Assembly: GCA_029880265.1 (NCBI GenBank)
Contig: JAOUOT010000009.1
Coordinates: forward strand, 52,021-116,020
Direction: 5' to 3'
From: Spirochaetia bacterium
GTDB lineage: Bacteria > Spirochaetota > Leptospiria > Turneriellales > JAOUOS01
DNA: 64,000 bases
The notes under the pieces are model-generated. The model made no database searches and was not told the origin of the DNA. It worked only from the letters and a program-made list of their open reading frames with translations. Position numbers and translations under genes: made by a program. This document shows positions 36,046 to 45,676 of this stretch, in pieces (position 1 is the stretch's first letter; each line of letters begins with the position of its first letter).

Positions 36046-37160
36046 ATGCCAAGAATTTTATTTATATCTTCATAAGTTCGAGACTGAGATTCTGCGACTT
36101 CTTTATTAACAAGCATGCCTGTAAATGTATTTATGCCGCTTTTTAGAGTATTATTCTCTGTTATAGCTTTTATTAATCCCTTTTCGACTATTTCAAGAAT
36201 AAAAGGCGCAGTGGCATTTGTAAGAGCGAAGCTTGAAGTGCGCGGTACGGCGCCGGGAATGTTTGGTACGCAGTAGTGAAGAATGTCATTTTCAATAAAA
36301 ACAGGTTTAGAATGACTTGTCGGCCTTGAAGTTTCAATACATCCTCCCTGATCTATGGCAATATCAACAATGATAGAGTTTTTTTTCATTGTCAAAAGAG
36401 TCTCTTTAGAAATTAGTTTGGGAGCTTTTTTTCCCGTAATTAAAACGGCTCCTATAAGCAAATCGGCTTTTTTTATTTCTTCTTCTATATTATGAGTATT
36501 TGACATTAGGGTATGAATTCTTCCTTCATATCTTTCGTCGAGACGCGTTAAACGATGGGGGTCGATATCTAAAACAGTCACCGAGGCTCCTAAAGCTGAA
36601 GCTATTCTTGCGGCGTTTGCGCCCGCGTTTCCCGCTCCTAAGATAGTTACGTGTCCCGGTTCGACGCCTGGTATTCCGGCAAGAAGAATTCCGCTGCCCC
36701 CTTGTGCTTTTTCTAAAAATCTGGCCCCAATTTGAATAGACATTCTTCCCGCAATTTCGCTCATCGGAGCTAAAAGAGGAAGATATCCGTTTTCTTCTTT
36801 CATTGTTTCATAAGCAATCGCAATAACCTTTTTTTTTAGAAGTTCGCCGGTTAAATCTAACAGAGGAGCCAGATGCAAAAAAGTAAATAATATCAAATCT
36901 TCGCGTAAGTGCTTATACTCTTCTTTTTGCGGTTCTTTTACTTTGACAATCATATCTGAATTTTCATATACTGCGGCTGGGTTTGACATTATCTCTGCGC
37001 CTGCCGATAAAAATTCTTCATCTGACACGCCGCTGCCGATACCAGTATCTTTTTCAATTATAATTCGATGCCCTCGAGATACAAGAGTTTTAACCGTTGC
37101 GGGCAAAATGGCGCATCGAAATTCATTATCTTTTATTTCTTTTGGTATGCCTATAGTCAT
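36042..37160 (-). CDS. ald: Alanine dehydrogenase
   Basis: 372 residues, family length. It interconverts L-alanine and pyruvate plus ammonium with NAD. The N-terminal IGIPKEIKDNEFRCAILPA has the catalytic-region Arg; the pocket Lys is in MIVKVKEPQKEEY and the His in LFTFLHLAPL. The NAD fold has VTILGAGNAGANAARIASAL, and IVDIAIDQGGCIETSRPTSH is the family hallmark. It is first in the operon with the M20 amidohydrolase (4-base overlap). Divergent from tmk, with 81 bases between the starts. Confidence 0.96.
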   Translation of the reverse strand: MTIGIPKEIKDNEFRCAILPATVKTLVSRGHRIIIEKDTGIGSGVSDEEFLSAGAEIMSNPAAVYENSDMIVKVKEPQKEEYKHLREDLILFTFLHLAPLLDLTGELLKKKVIAIAYETMKEENGYLPLLAPMSEIAGRMSIQIGARFLEKAQGGSGILLAGIPGVEPGHVTILGAGNAGANAARIASALGASVTVLDIDPHRLTRLDERYEGRIHTLMSNTHNIEEEIKKADLLIGAVLITGKKAPKLISKETLLTMKKNSIIVDIAIDQGGCIETSRPTSHSKPVFIENDILHYCVPNIPGAVPRTSSFALTNATAPFILEIVEKGLIKAITENNTLKSGINTFTGMLVNKEVAESQSRTYEDINKILGI

Positions 37161-37241
37161 ATTCTAAATCCATTATTGAAATAGGTATTCAATTTTCAAT
37201 AAAGATTTTTTTTATTAACTATTTACCATACAATATATTTT

Positions 37242-37907
37242 ATGAGGCTTGCCTTTCTAAATAAAATATTAAAACCATCCTTTATCGTGAATTATCGGTT
37301 TATAGTACTTGAAGGCATTGACGGCAGCGGCAAGTCGACATTGGCAGAAAATATTAAAAAACATTTTTCTAAAAATCATTTCTGTATCAAGTTAAGCGAA
37401 CCCACTGAATTAAATCTATGGGGCAGGGAACTGCGTAAGATCTTAAAAAGTAAAGCCTCGCTCAATGAAAAACTTTCGTTAAAGCTGCGCCGTTTATTTA
37501 AAAAAGACCGATTATGGGATATTAAAAACAGAATAAAACCGGCGTTGCAGGAAAATAAAATTGTAATTCTGGACCGATACTATTTTTCTACGGCCGCTTA
37601 TCAGGGCGAAAATCAAAAAGAGGCAGACGAGATCATGCGAGAGTACACTGAAGATAACAGAATTTTACAGCCTGATTGCGTATTGTATTTGAAAATCAAG
37701 CCTGAATATACATTAAAGCGAATGGCGAAGAGAAATGAGGCAGAAGAAATATTTGAGCATAAAGAGGCTCTTCAAAAAATATTTGAGCGCTATGAATATA
37801 TTGTTTCAAACTACGCCAATGAAGCTAAGATAATCGTTTTAGACGCCGGCTTAAATGAAAAAGAATTGGCGAGCGCGGCGCTCGCCGCGCTCAATGAAAA
37901 GAGATAG
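37242..37907 (+). CDS. tmk: Thymidylate kinase
   Basis: 221 residues. P-loop FIVLEGIDGSGKSTLAENI (residues 20-38), LSEPTE, and DRYYFSTAAYQGE with the DR(Y/F) motif, as in dTMP kinases. It makes dTDP from dTMP. The first 15-17 residues extend beyond the usual start; an internal GTG at 37287 (giving MNYRFIVLEGIDG) would match the family better. There is no SD at either. The helical lid region is shortened. It is followed after three bases by a heptosyltransferase gene. Confidence 0.88.
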   Translation: MRLAFLNKILKPSFIVNYRFIVLEGIDGSGKSTLAENIKKHFSKNHFCIKLSEPTELNLWGRELRKILKSKASLNEKLSLKLRRLFKKDRLWDIKNRIKPALQENKIVILDRYYFSTAAYQGENQKEADEIMREYTEDNRILQPDCVLYLKIKPEYTLKRMAKRNEAEEIFEHKEALQKIFERYEYIVSNYANEAKIIVLDAGLNEKELASAALAALNEKR

Positions 37908-37910
37908 CTA

Positions 37911-38915
37911 GTGAAAATTTTGATAATTCGTTTTAGTTCGTTAGGAGATATTGTACTTACTACCCCCATTTTATCTTTTTTAAAAAAAGAGTATTCTTCA
38001 TCAGTAATTCACTATGTTACCAAAGAGAGTTTTAGAGAAATTTTAGAAGAAAATTCAAATCTTGACAAAGTTTTTTTACTAAAAAAACAATCTCTTTTTC
38101 AACTCGCCAAAGAAACGAAAAATTATGATTCGCTGCCTTATGATTTGGTTTTTGATTTGCATAATAGCCTTCGGTCTAAATTATTTTCTATGCTTATTAA
38201 AGCTAAAAAAAATTATAATTACAAAAAACCATATTTGAAAAGATGGATGCTGGTTTATATGAAAATCAATTTATTTAAGAAAATAAATGAAATTCCTTAT
38301 TTGTACATTCAAAACTACAAAAGGGGAAATAATCAAAAAATAAAACTAAATCGGCCGCAAATTATTCCTGTTGCTTTAGATAAAAAAAAGAAATTGGGAT
38401 GGAACGATAAAAAAAAGACAATCGCCATATCTGCCGGCGCAAGATGGTTTACAAAAAGATGGCCCGTTAAAAATTTCATAAATGTTATTTCAAAAATAAT
38501 TAGCGAAAATCCCAGACTGCAAATTGTTCTATTAGGCGGCAAAGAAGAAATTGAGACATCAAAGCTGATTGTAAAAAGCATTAAAAATAAGAATCTCTTT
38601 GATTTTACGGGAAAACTCTCTATAAGAGAAAGCGCCTATCTTCTTTCAAAGTCTGACCTTTTTTTAACTAACGACAGCGGATTGATGCATGTCGCTTCTG
38701 CCTTTGATATAAAAATAGTAGCTTTATTTTTAAGCACTGTTGTTGAATTCGGATTTCAGCCGTTTACGAAAAATAAAATTATTTTATCTGAAAAAATAAA
38801 ATGTAAACCATGCGATCACAAGGGGTTGCCAAAGTGTCCGAAGAAGCATTTTCAATGCGCTTATCTGATAACTGTTGAAAAAGTTTTTAATATATTAAAA
38901 GAAACTATAAAATAA
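37911..38915 (+). CDS. ADP-heptose:LPS heptosyltransferase-like glycosyltransferase (GT9)
   Basis: 334 residues from GTG 37911. The N-terminal ILIIRFSSLGDIVLTTPILSFL is the GT9 signature. The C-terminal half has AISAGARWFTKRWP, VLLGGKEEIE and LSKSDLFLTNDSGLMHVASAF, with the D(S)GxxHxA motif. The final CKPCDHKGLPKCPKKHFQC adds a Cys cluster common in this family. It transfers heptose (or a similar sugar) to the LPS inner core at the cytosolic membrane face. It is convergent with trmB, two bases apart. Confidence 0.9.
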   Translation: MKILIIRFSSLGDIVLTTPILSFLKKEYSSSVIHYVTKESFREILEENSNLDKVFLLKKQSLFQLAKETKNYDSLPYDLVFDLHNSLRSKLFSMLIKAKKNYNYKKPYLKRWMLVYMKINLFKKINEIPYLYIQNYKRGNNQKIKLNRPQIIPVALDKKKKLGWNDKKKTIAISAGARWFTKRWPVKNFINVISKIISENPRLQIVLLGGKEEIETSKLIVKSIKNKNLFDFTGKLSIRESAYLLSKSDLFLTNDSGLMHVASAFDIKIVALFLSTVVEFGFQPFTKNKIILSEKIKCKPCDHKGLPKCPKKHFQCAYLITVEKVFNILKETIK

Positions 38916-38917
38916 TT

Positions 38918-39634
38918 TTATAGTTTTTCAGCCTGTAAAAAATAAGTATTTTCGCCTTCTTCGGTTTTTAGTTTTTGAAAATAACTTTCAGGACGATCTT
39001 TAATATTGTTAAGCAAGACTCCTTTGCCGTTTATATTTTGCCAGTATTTAGAGTTTTCAATAACAAAAAGAGCGTCATAAATATAGGGCCAGTAGTCAGA
39101 GGCAAATTCAAAAAGAGTTCCATTCTTTGAAATATTCGTTATAGAATTTAGAAAATTCTCTGTTAATATTCTGTGCTTATGATGTTTTTTTTTGGGCCAA
39201 GGGTCGGGAAAGTTGATAATAATATGATCAAAGCTGTTTTCGGCAAAGATATCTTCAAAATACCATGATACATCCAAAAGCATCCATCTTATATTCTCAA
39301 TATTTTCTTTTTTTTGATTTTTAATGGATCTGATAATTCTTTTCTTCTTTTTTTCAAGAGCAATGATAAGAGAATCACGATTTTGTTTTGCCAGCTCAAG
39401 AGTAAACTCTCCCCAACCGCTGCCTATTTCGAGAATAAAACCGTTATATTGGTTAAAATTCTTTTTAAGAAAGTATGGAAAATTTGATGGTTCAAAGGGC
39501 AGAATATAATTCTTTTCAATTTCAGAAAATTTTCGGCTTCTTTGGGTTAATATTTCGGTAAGTTTTTTTTGAATTTTCTCGTTTTTCATTGATAAAGAAA
39601 TGTTCATACCAATCGCCTGTGAGGCGGCTAGCAT
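38918..39634 (-). CDS. trmB: tRNA (guanine-N7-)-methyltransferase
   Basis: 238 residues as drawn; internal ATGs at 39607 and 39589 (MKNEKIQKKLTEILTQRSRK) are better candidates for the real start, because the first 15 residues look random. TrmB makes m7G46 in tRNA. Motifs: GFILEIGSGWGEFTLELAK (SAM binding), IIINFPDPWPKKKHHKHRI (the PDPWxKxxHxKRR hallmark) and FEFASDYWPY. No SD is evident. It is 50 bases from the next minus gene and may be independently transcribed. Confidence 0.94.
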   Translation of the reverse strand: MLAASQAIGMNISLSMKNEKIQKKLTEILTQRSRKFSEIEKNYILPFEPSNFPYFLKKNFNQYNGFILEIGSGWGEFTLELAKQNRDSLIIALEKKKKRIIRSIKNQKKENIENIRWMLLDVSWYFEDIFAENSFDHIIINFPDPWPKKKHHKHRILTENFLNSITNISKNGTLFEFASDYWPYIYDALFVIENSKYWQNINGKGVLLNNIKDRPESYFQKLKTEEGENTYFLQAEKL

Positions 39635-39686
39635 TCTATATTAAGAAGCGATATTCGCTTTACAATATCATATAATTAGTATAAGT

Positions 39687-40490
39687 TTATGGGTATAAGA
39701 CAGCTACAAAGTTTCCTGCGGCTTCTTCAAAAGGTTTATAGGTTGTTATTTTACTAAAACCGGCCATTTTGCCAAAAGTTATAAAGTTATTTTCGCTAAA
39801 TAAATGCATGTGCTCCAAAGGTTTTAATGCTTTCCAATTGCATCCCAGTTTCTTAGAATTCTCGCATTCAATATTTGGGGTTTGAACAATAAAAACGCCG
39901 TCGTCTTTTAATAATCGGCGAATTGATTTTAAATCTGACAAGGGATCTTCAAAATGCTCTACTACGTCAATGGCGGTAATTATATCAAAATATTTATCTT
40001 CAAATCTATTTGAAACGGTTTGAAATTTTTCGCTGAATATCTGATCTTTAAATTTTGGATATGTATTACAAAAAGGTCGAATTACTTCTGGAACCAACTC
40101 TACTCCAAAAACATTGAAATTTTCTTCAATGGCGACTTTCAATAAAAAACCCTTATTGCACCCTATATCAAGCATCGTTTTCTGATCATCTGATGCGAGA
40201 TGTCTCTGTTTGACAAAATCAAATATTTTATGCGCTCGATTCAAGAAATGTTTATATCCCCCTAAGCTTCGCATTTTTCGAATTGAGCCAAATAGTTTAC
40301 GGCGAATTGATTTAAAGTTGCCTCCGCCATGCGCTTTTTTTATTTCTTTTATATTTGCTAATTGGTCTACATAAGTTAAACTGCAACATTCACATTTAAC
40401 ATATACTAAATTGTCAATTTCACAATAGAACCTGCTTTTCTTTGTATTTCCGCAAATAACACATGGTCGCTTAGGAATATAATCATTCAT
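39687..40490 (-). CDS. Methyltransferase with N-terminal zinc-ribbon-like Cys cluster
   Basis: 267 residues. The N-terminus has CVICGNTKKSRFYCEIDNLVYVKCECCSLTYV, two CxxC-type pairs resembling a zinc ribbon. A class I methyltransferase core follows: MLDIGCNKGFLLKVAIEENF, FDIITAIDVVEHFEDPLSDL and LLKDDGVFIVQTPNIE. This arrangement is common in sugar or surface-glycan C- and O-methyltransferases. It is divergent from the propeller-like gene at 40792 and separated from trmB by 50 bases. Confidence 0.85.
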   Translation of the reverse strand: MNDYIPKRPCVICGNTKKSRFYCEIDNLVYVKCECCSLTYVDQLANIKEIKKAHGGGNFKSIRRKLFGSIRKMRSLGGYKHFLNRAHKIFDFVKQRHLASDDQKTMLDIGCNKGFLLKVAIEENFNVFGVELVPEVIRPFCNTYPKFKDQIFSEKFQTVSNRFEDKYFDIITAIDVVEHFEDPLSDLKSIRRLLKDDGVFIVQTPNIECENSKKLGCNWKALKPLEHMHLFSENNFITFGKMAGFSKITTYKPFEEAAGNFVAVLYP

Positions 40491-40791
40491 TATTCTTTAT
40501 CTTCTAAATTAAAATTAATATATCACGTATATTGTCAATTCTATTTTATTATGGCTTCAAAAGAAAATATAGATATGTGGTTAATGAACCCGCGCCCATT
40601 GCCCCAGGTACGATCAGGAATTAAAAATTGAAACTGTGTCGAAATTAAAAAGATATCCTAAAAAATCAATAACCTTAATTCATAAATACAGATATCGTCT
40701 AAATTTATTCATACTTTGATTTTCAAAAAGCTTTACGTAACTTATCCTTTTTACATTTTGACGGATTCTGTGGATATAGTGTTTAAATACA
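40491..40791. other. Divergent intergenic region
   Basis: 301 bases between two divergent starts. I see no gene, strong hairpin or clear operator. A short G+C-richer patch (CCCGCGCCCATTGCCCCAGG, about 40589-40608) stands out in an AT-rich spacer. Confidence 0.4.
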
Positions 40792-41664
40792 ATGATTTTT
40801 ATTTCGACAAGTAACGGGATTTTCAAGCTTAAAGATTCGCTTGATTTGCCGGCAATAATTTTAAAGCCAGAATCTTCTTTAGGATTTTTTGGTATAGTTT
40901 ATTATGCAAAAGAAAAAAGCGTTTTAGCCGCTTCAAGAGAAAAATATCGATTAAATTTTCGTTCTAAACATTCGACGGATGTAAAAATTTATGAGATTGA
41001 TTTAAATTCTCTGGAAAGCCGAGAACGCTGCGTTGTGCCAAAGGTGTATGATGTTCATCAAATTGAAATTATTAACGATACGTTATTTTTAACGGATACT
41101 ACATTAAATCGCATACATGTTTTTGATTTAATCTCGAATAAAACGAAAGGCATAATCAATGTGGGGTCTAAAAGAAAAGATATAAATCATATAAACGCAT
41201 TACTGAAAAATGATAACGAATTATGGATAGGTTTAAATAATCGCGGACGCAGCGACAGCGAAATTCTTATGCTTTCGGCTGAAACGGCGTTGATGAACGA
41301 CGGTTTAAAAAAAATTGACGCTTTGAAAACAGGCAAAATAGTTAAGTTATCAGGTTATCAGCATACTCATGATTTAGAAGTTTATAACGAAGCTGTAATT
41401 GCATGCGCCTCAAAGCAAGATAGTGTTTTTCGAACAGATAACCTTGAAATTATCGTTCATTTAAAGGGTTTTATTCGCGGACTTGCTTCTGATAAAGAAG
41501 GGCTTTGGGTTGGCATAAGCCCTACTGCATCAAGGGCCGAAAGGCACAAATCAAATTTAGACGCAGAACTTTGCTTATTCTCTCATAACGACTTTCAATT
41601 AATTAAAAAAATAATCGTTCCTGGCGCGGGTCAGCTTTGCGATTTATTATATGTACCAAAGTAA
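40792..41664 (+). CDS. Predicted beta-propeller protein of unknown function
   Basis: 290 residues with repeating short strands: ISTSNGIFKLKD, HQIEIINDTLFLTDTTLNRIHVFDL, NHINALLKNDNELWIGLNN, HTHDLEVYNEAVIACA, FIRGLASDKEGLWVGISPT, and GQLCDLLYVPK. The spacing of about 45 residues and the conserved-looking His in HQIEI, NHINA and HTHDLEV suggest a six-bladed propeller related to proteins found in glycan loci. There is no signal peptide, so it is cytosolic. The function is unknown; it lies next to the methyltransferase but on the other strand. Confidence 0.6.
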   Translation: MIFISTSNGIFKLKDSLDLPAIILKPESSLGFFGIVYYAKEKSVLAASREKYRLNFRSKHSTDVKIYEIDLNSLESRERCVVPKVYDVHQIEIINDTLFLTDTTLNRIHVFDLISNKTKGIINVGSKRKDINHINALLKNDNELWIGLNNRGRSDSEILMLSAETALMNDGLKKIDALKTGKIVKLSGYQHTHDLEVYNEAVIACASKQDSVFRTDNLEIIVHLKGFIRGLASDKEGLWVGISPTASRAERHKSNLDAELCLFSHNDFQLIKKIIVPGAGQLCDLLYVPK

Positions 41665-41785
41665 TCTATTAACGAACAAAAAAATAGATATTCTTATAAT
41701 AAGTATAAATACGTTCATTGTAATGAAAACAAATTGACGGTCTGTTTTTAGGCAAAATGGTGCCTTTATTAAGGAGATAAAACCA

Positions 41786-42262
41786 ATGAGTACATACAGC
41801 GCAGACGAAATATTTCAATTTGCCATAAGAATAGAAGAAAACGGCAGAAAATTTTATTTAGAAATGGCAGAAAAATTTAAGAGTAACGAAAAGATTCATG
41901 CTCTTTTTCAGGAGCTCTCAAAACAAGAGGTAGAACACGCTATTGCTTTTGAAACGATTTTAAAAAGTTTTCAAGATTATTTTTCTTCAGGTTCGTATCC
42001 AGAAGAATATTTTACCTATCTGCGGGCATATGCAAACAACTCCATTTTTTCAGAAGAAATCTTAAAAGAAGAAAAAGCAAAAATTTCTGATTTAAAATCG
42101 GCGTTTGATTTTGCCATTAGAAGAGAACTTGAGTCGATAAGCTATTATAATGAACTTAAAAACCTTGTGTCTCCTGAAGATAAAGACAAAATAGAACAAA
42201 TCATAGAAGAAGAAAGAAAACATTTCTTAAGGCTGAACAAGCAAAAGCAGGAGCTTGTCTAA
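41786..42262 (+). CDS. Rubrerythrin-like ferritin-family di-iron protein
   Basis: 158 residues forming a four-helix bundle. Di-iron ligands are visible as two E-x29-40-E-xx-H sets: IRIEENGRKFYLEMAEKF with KQEVEHAIAF, then AIRRELESISYYNELK with IEEERKHFLRL. There is no C-terminal rubredoxin domain, so it is an erythrin/ferritin-like protein rather than a full rubrerythrin. It probably handles peroxide or iron in the cytosol. AAGGAG is eight bases upstream of the ATG. Monocistronic. Confidence 0.9.
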   Translation: MSTYSADEIFQFAIRIEENGRKFYLEMAEKFKSNEKIHALFQELSKQEVEHAIAFETILKSFQDYFSSGSYPEEYFTYLRAYANNSIFSEEILKEEKAKISDLKSAFDFAIRRELESISYYNELKNLVSPEDKDKIEQIIEEERKHFLRLNKQKQELV

Positions 42263-42339
42263 ATAAGAAGCTTTTCAAGATATACTGAAATCCGTTAAAA
42301 GAGGATTCTTCTCGGCTATAATGTTTATTTATAAAGAGA

Positions 42340-43587
42340 TCAATTTTCTTTTTCTGCTTTTTCTGTTGTCTTATTCTTTAGTAATTCGATAATTTCTGTA
42401 TGGTTATTTTTTGTCGCAATCTGAAGAGCGCTTACGCCTTCAATACTCATAAGGTTTAGGTTTGCGTTATTATCAAGTAGAATCTTTACAGTTTCTGTAT
42501 GAGAATTTTTTGCCGCAAGCATTATGGGCGTAAACCCTGTGTATGTTTGAACGTCAAGATTTGCTTCATTTCGTATCAGATATTTTATTATTTCAACGTG
42601 TCCCTTGCTAGCCGCTGCGTGTATAGGGGTTAAACCGGTATCGGCTTTTAAGTTTAAATCGGCTTTGTTTCTCAATAAAAGTTTAACTATATCAGTTTGA
42701 CCATAATTTGAGGCCAATATTAAAGCGGTTATGCCTTTGCGGTTTTGAATATTTGTGTCGGCTCCGATTCGAATTAAAAAATCGGCAATTTCTGTATTCC
42801 CTTTTTGTAAAGCGGTCATTAAAGAAGTAAACCCGTTTTTATTAACAGAGTTTAAGTTGGCGCCTTTTCTAGTAAGTAGTTTAGTAATTTGAACGCTTCC
42901 GGCTTTTGACGCAAGATACAAAGGGGTTATACCTCTAATATCCTGGGCGTTTACATCTGCCTTGTTTTTTATTAAGTAATCTGCCACCTGATAATGTCCA
43001 TTTTCAGTTGCGGCCATTAATGTTGTCCATCCTGAATTGTTTTTGGCGTCTATATCCGCTCCGCTTCTTAATAAAAACGTGACAACTCTGACGTCTTCAG
43101 AGGCCGAAGCAAATAATATAGCAGACGACCCTTCATTGTCGGTGGCCGTAATATTTGCGCCTTTTTCGGCTAACAGCTCGACAATTGGACGATGCGCATT
43201 CGCAGAGGCCGCCATTAAAGGCGTGAAACCGGTCTGATCTTTGGCGTTGACATCGGCGCCTTTCTCAATTAAAATTTCGACAATTTTTGTATGTCCCCCG
43301 GCTGCCGCCGCCATCAAAGGCGTATATCCGGTATTATCTTTGGTTTTTACATTGGCCCCGGCTTCAATTAAATATTCGACAACCTCAAGATGTCCTTTTT
43401 CTGCGGCCTTATCTATAGCCGTTATACCATCGCTGTTTTTAACGTTTACGTTTTCGCCTTTTCCTATTTGTGATTTTGCCTCTTCAAGATTACCTTGCGT
43501 TGATGCGTCTATCAGAGCGTTGTTGCCGCTGGCGCATTGCATATATGATAATAATAATATTATTAAAAATAATGTATTTTTCTTCAT
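42340..43587 (-). CDS. Ankyrin-repeat lipoprotein
   Basis: 415 residues. The signal peptide KKNTLFLIILLLSYMQCASG ends in a relaxed spirochaete-like lipobox (YMQC), so it is likely a lipoprotein. The rest is about 12 near-perfect 33-residue ankyrin repeats of the type GxTPLMAAAxxGHxxIVEILIEKGADVNAKD. Ankyrin arrays bind proteins; in the envelope they may act as periplasmic scaffolds. The repeats are regular with no stop or slip. AAGGAG lies upstream on the minus strand at about 43594-43599. Confidence 0.93.
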   Translation of the reverse strand: MKKNTLFLIILLLSYMQCASGNNALIDASTQGNLEEAKSQIGKGENVNVKNSDGITAIDKAAEKGHLEVVEYLIEAGANVKTKDNTGYTPLMAAAAGGHTKIVEILIEKGADVNAKDQTGFTPLMAASANAHRPIVELLAEKGANITATDNEGSSAILFASASEDVRVVTFLLRSGADIDAKNNSGWTTLMAATENGHYQVADYLIKNKADVNAQDIRGITPLYLASKAGSVQITKLLTRKGANLNSVNKNGFTSLMTALQKGNTEIADFLIRIGADTNIQNRKGITALILASNYGQTDIVKLLLRNKADLNLKADTGLTPIHAAASKGHVEIIKYLIRNEANLDVQTYTGFTPIMLAAKNSHTETVKILLDNNANLNLMSIEGVSALQIATKNNHTEIIELLKNKTTEKAEKEN

Positions 43588-43804
43588 AAAAACTCCTTGT
43601 ATCTCTTTCTTTATATCGACTTTTTTTCGGTAATTTCACATTTTATTTTAAATGCGAATGTTAAATATTTTGTTAATAATAAATTTATACTATAAAAAAA
43701 AACCTATAAGGGCAAATAATTATTTTCATGTATATTTATCTTATTTGCGTTCGATTTATGTTTTTCGCTTTCGGTTTTTGAAAATTAAGCCGAAATAGAA
43801 TTTT

Positions 43805-44557
43805 ATGAAAAGACTTATTTTTGTATTTTCTCTGTTTTTATCATTTTCGGCGCTTTGGGCGGGCCCCGAAAGTTATGACCATCTAGATTCTTTTAAAAAA
43901 TCGAGCGTTGCCGCTAAAGGGCCCTCTGAAGAAAAAATGGAGACATCAGACGGAAAGATAACGGCAAAGGCAGTTTATACATATAATAATAAAGGGCAGC
44001 TTATTCGCGCCGATTATTTTGCAGATAGCAAGGCCGACGGATATACGGTTTATTCTTATTCAAACGACGGTCTATCAGAAGAAAAGCTTTATGATAAAAA
44101 AGGATCGTTAATTGAAATTATTAAATATAAAATTAAAAAAGACTTAGTGCAGTCATATAAGGTAACGACAACCGGTAATAAAAATAAAGTCGAAGTTGAA
44201 TGGCTCTTTCAATATAAAGATAATAAACTAGCAGCCGGAACGCGAAGCGTGAACAAAGAAACATCCGAGAATTTTACATTAACCGAGAACGGTCATGAAA
44301 AAATACAAACAATATTCAACGCACAAAGCGAAAAAATGGCGACTATCGAATATCTTTTTGAAAACGGAAATCTGAAAAGCCGCGTTAGAAAAGAAATTAC
44401 CGGCGTTAAAAAAATTGATTATGTGTATGATAAAAAGGGGCGGTTGATAAAAATGCTCTTTTACGATTTATTAAAAGGCAAAGAAAAACTGGTCAAAACG
44501 CATAGCTTAAAATACAGTTCGCTAACGTCGAAATCATACAAAGTTAATAATTTATAA
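43805..44557 (+). CDS. Exported protein with YD/MORN-like strand repeats
   Basis: 250 residues with signal peptide KRLIFVFSLFLSFSALWAG (cleavage after WA-G or so). The mature part has repeated beta-hairpin units such as YTYNNKGQLIRADYFADSKA, YSYSNDGLSEEKLYDKKGSL and YVYDKKGRLIKMLFYD, resembling the RHS/YD or DUF-type repeats of small secreted proteins. No catalytic motif. The lipoprotein at 56539 has a similar unit (RYDKNKRVKEFRAYEKGKL). The function is unknown; it is divergent from the ankyrin gene. Confidence 0.75.
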   Translation: MKRLIFVFSLFLSFSALWAGPESYDHLDSFKKSSVAAKGPSEEKMETSDGKITAKAVYTYNNKGQLIRADYFADSKADGYTVYSYSNDGLSEEKLYDKKGSLIEIIKYKIKKDLVQSYKVTTTGNKNKVEVEWLFQYKDNKLAAGTRSVNKETSENFTLTENGHEKIQTIFNAQSEKMATIEYLFENGNLKSRVRKEITGVKKIDYVYDKKGRLIKMLFYDLLKGKEKLVKTHSLKYSSLTSKSYKVNNL

Positions 44558-44605
44558 TGGTTAATCAAGGCCGATTTTTTTGCCGCAATTGGTATAAAAT
44601 CTAAA

Positions 44606-45676
44606 TCAGTCTATATGTACTTTTTCAATTGTTACGCCCGCCGCGTTTCGATTGATTATCAAATACATATATTTTACAGAGTCAAAATTTTCGGCGATTC
44701 CTCCGCCCGTGCCCGCAGTAATATTGGTAACCCCTCCTATTTGTATCTCGTCGTAGGAATGCGTATGCCCCGAGAATATATAATCAACTTCGTTTTCAAT
44801 CAGCATATTTTGAAACCTTGCGGCCTCAAAGCGAGAGTTAAATCCGTTATTTCTCATGCCGCTGTCGTCAAAAACAGGCACATGAGTAAAAATAAATTTA
44901 TTTTGACCCACTTTGTTTTCGAGAATATATTTTGCGTATTCAAATACGCTTTTTCCCAGGCTTTGGCCGGCGCTGTCAAGAATAAGATATAAATCGTTTT
45001 GATGAATAAAAAAATAATTTGGCCGTCCGAAGTATTTTTCATAGAAAAGATATCCGTCATTGAAGTCCTCATGGTTTCCGTATGCGCAGTAAACCGGCAT
45101 ATTAAATCTATCAGATAAAGTTAAGGCCCATTCATATTCTTCTTGAGTGGGCTGGCTTACAAAATCGCCTATAACGAGAAAAAAATCTAACGATTTGCCG
45201 TTGGCGTTATTCAGGATTTTTTCAGAGACGATTTGATTATATTGAAGGTCTCCTACCGTGGCAAAAGAATAAGAATCAGAGGCGGAAAAAAGACTGATCT
45301 CAACCGTAAACGTTTCTTTGGGCTGAACATCCAAAGAATAAAGAGCGTTTTTTGAACCGGCAATTGGCGCAATAGTTCCCTTATTTACCGTTGGCGCCGC
45401 GTTTTTCGGGAGATTTTTTAGCAGAAAATCTAAAGTTACGACCGACGCGTTTTTAGATTCAATATCAATCTGCGCCGAAGCGCCTTGAAGACGAGCCGAT
45501 ATGACATTATTAATATTTTCAACGGGAGCGTATCGAAAATATATATCTACTTCTGAAACCGTTATTTTACCGATGTTCTCGCCGTTTTCAAATCTTTCTT
45601 CCTGATAATTCGCCAGGCAATATGTAAAGAAATTTATCGAAAAAATAATATGCGCAATAAATAAAATTATTTTCAT
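44606..45676 (-). CDS. Exported calcineurin-like metallophosphoesterase
   Basis: 356 residues. Signal peptide KIILFIAHIIFSINFFTYCLA. Metal-binding motifs of the family are all present: GDLQYN, LVIGDFVS, YGNHEDF (the GNHE/D motif), FTHVPVFDD and FSGHTHSYDE (GHxH). An N-terminal beta domain of about 120 residues precedes the catalytic part, as in periplasmic purple-acid-phosphatase-like enzymes. The first metal motif is GDLQ rather than DxH, a common variant in which the His is lost. It overlaps the preceding minus gene by four bases. Confidence 0.9.
   Translation of the reverse strand: MKIILFIAHIIFSINFFTYCLANYQEERFENGENIGKITVSEVDIYFRYAPVENINNVISARLQGASAQIDIESKNASVVTLDFLLKNLPKNAAPTVNKGTIAPIAGSKNALYSLDVQPKETFTVEISLFSASDSYSFATVGDLQYNQIVSEKILNNANGKSLDFFLVIGDFVSQPTQEEYEWALTLSDRFNMPVYCAYGNHEDFNDGYLFYEKYFGRPNYFFIHQNDLYLILDSAGQSLGKSVFEYAKYILENKVGQNKFIFTHVPVFDDSGMRNNGFNSRFEAARFQNMLIENEVDYIFSGHTHSYDEIQIGGVTNITAGTGGGIAENFDSVKYMYLIINRNAAGVTIEKVHID

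Noticed and set aside
42340-43587. Plus-strand ORFs at 43037-43237 and 43241-43633
   Set aside because: They are antisense shadows of the ankyrin repeats; their repetitive composition mirrors the minus-strand coding pattern.
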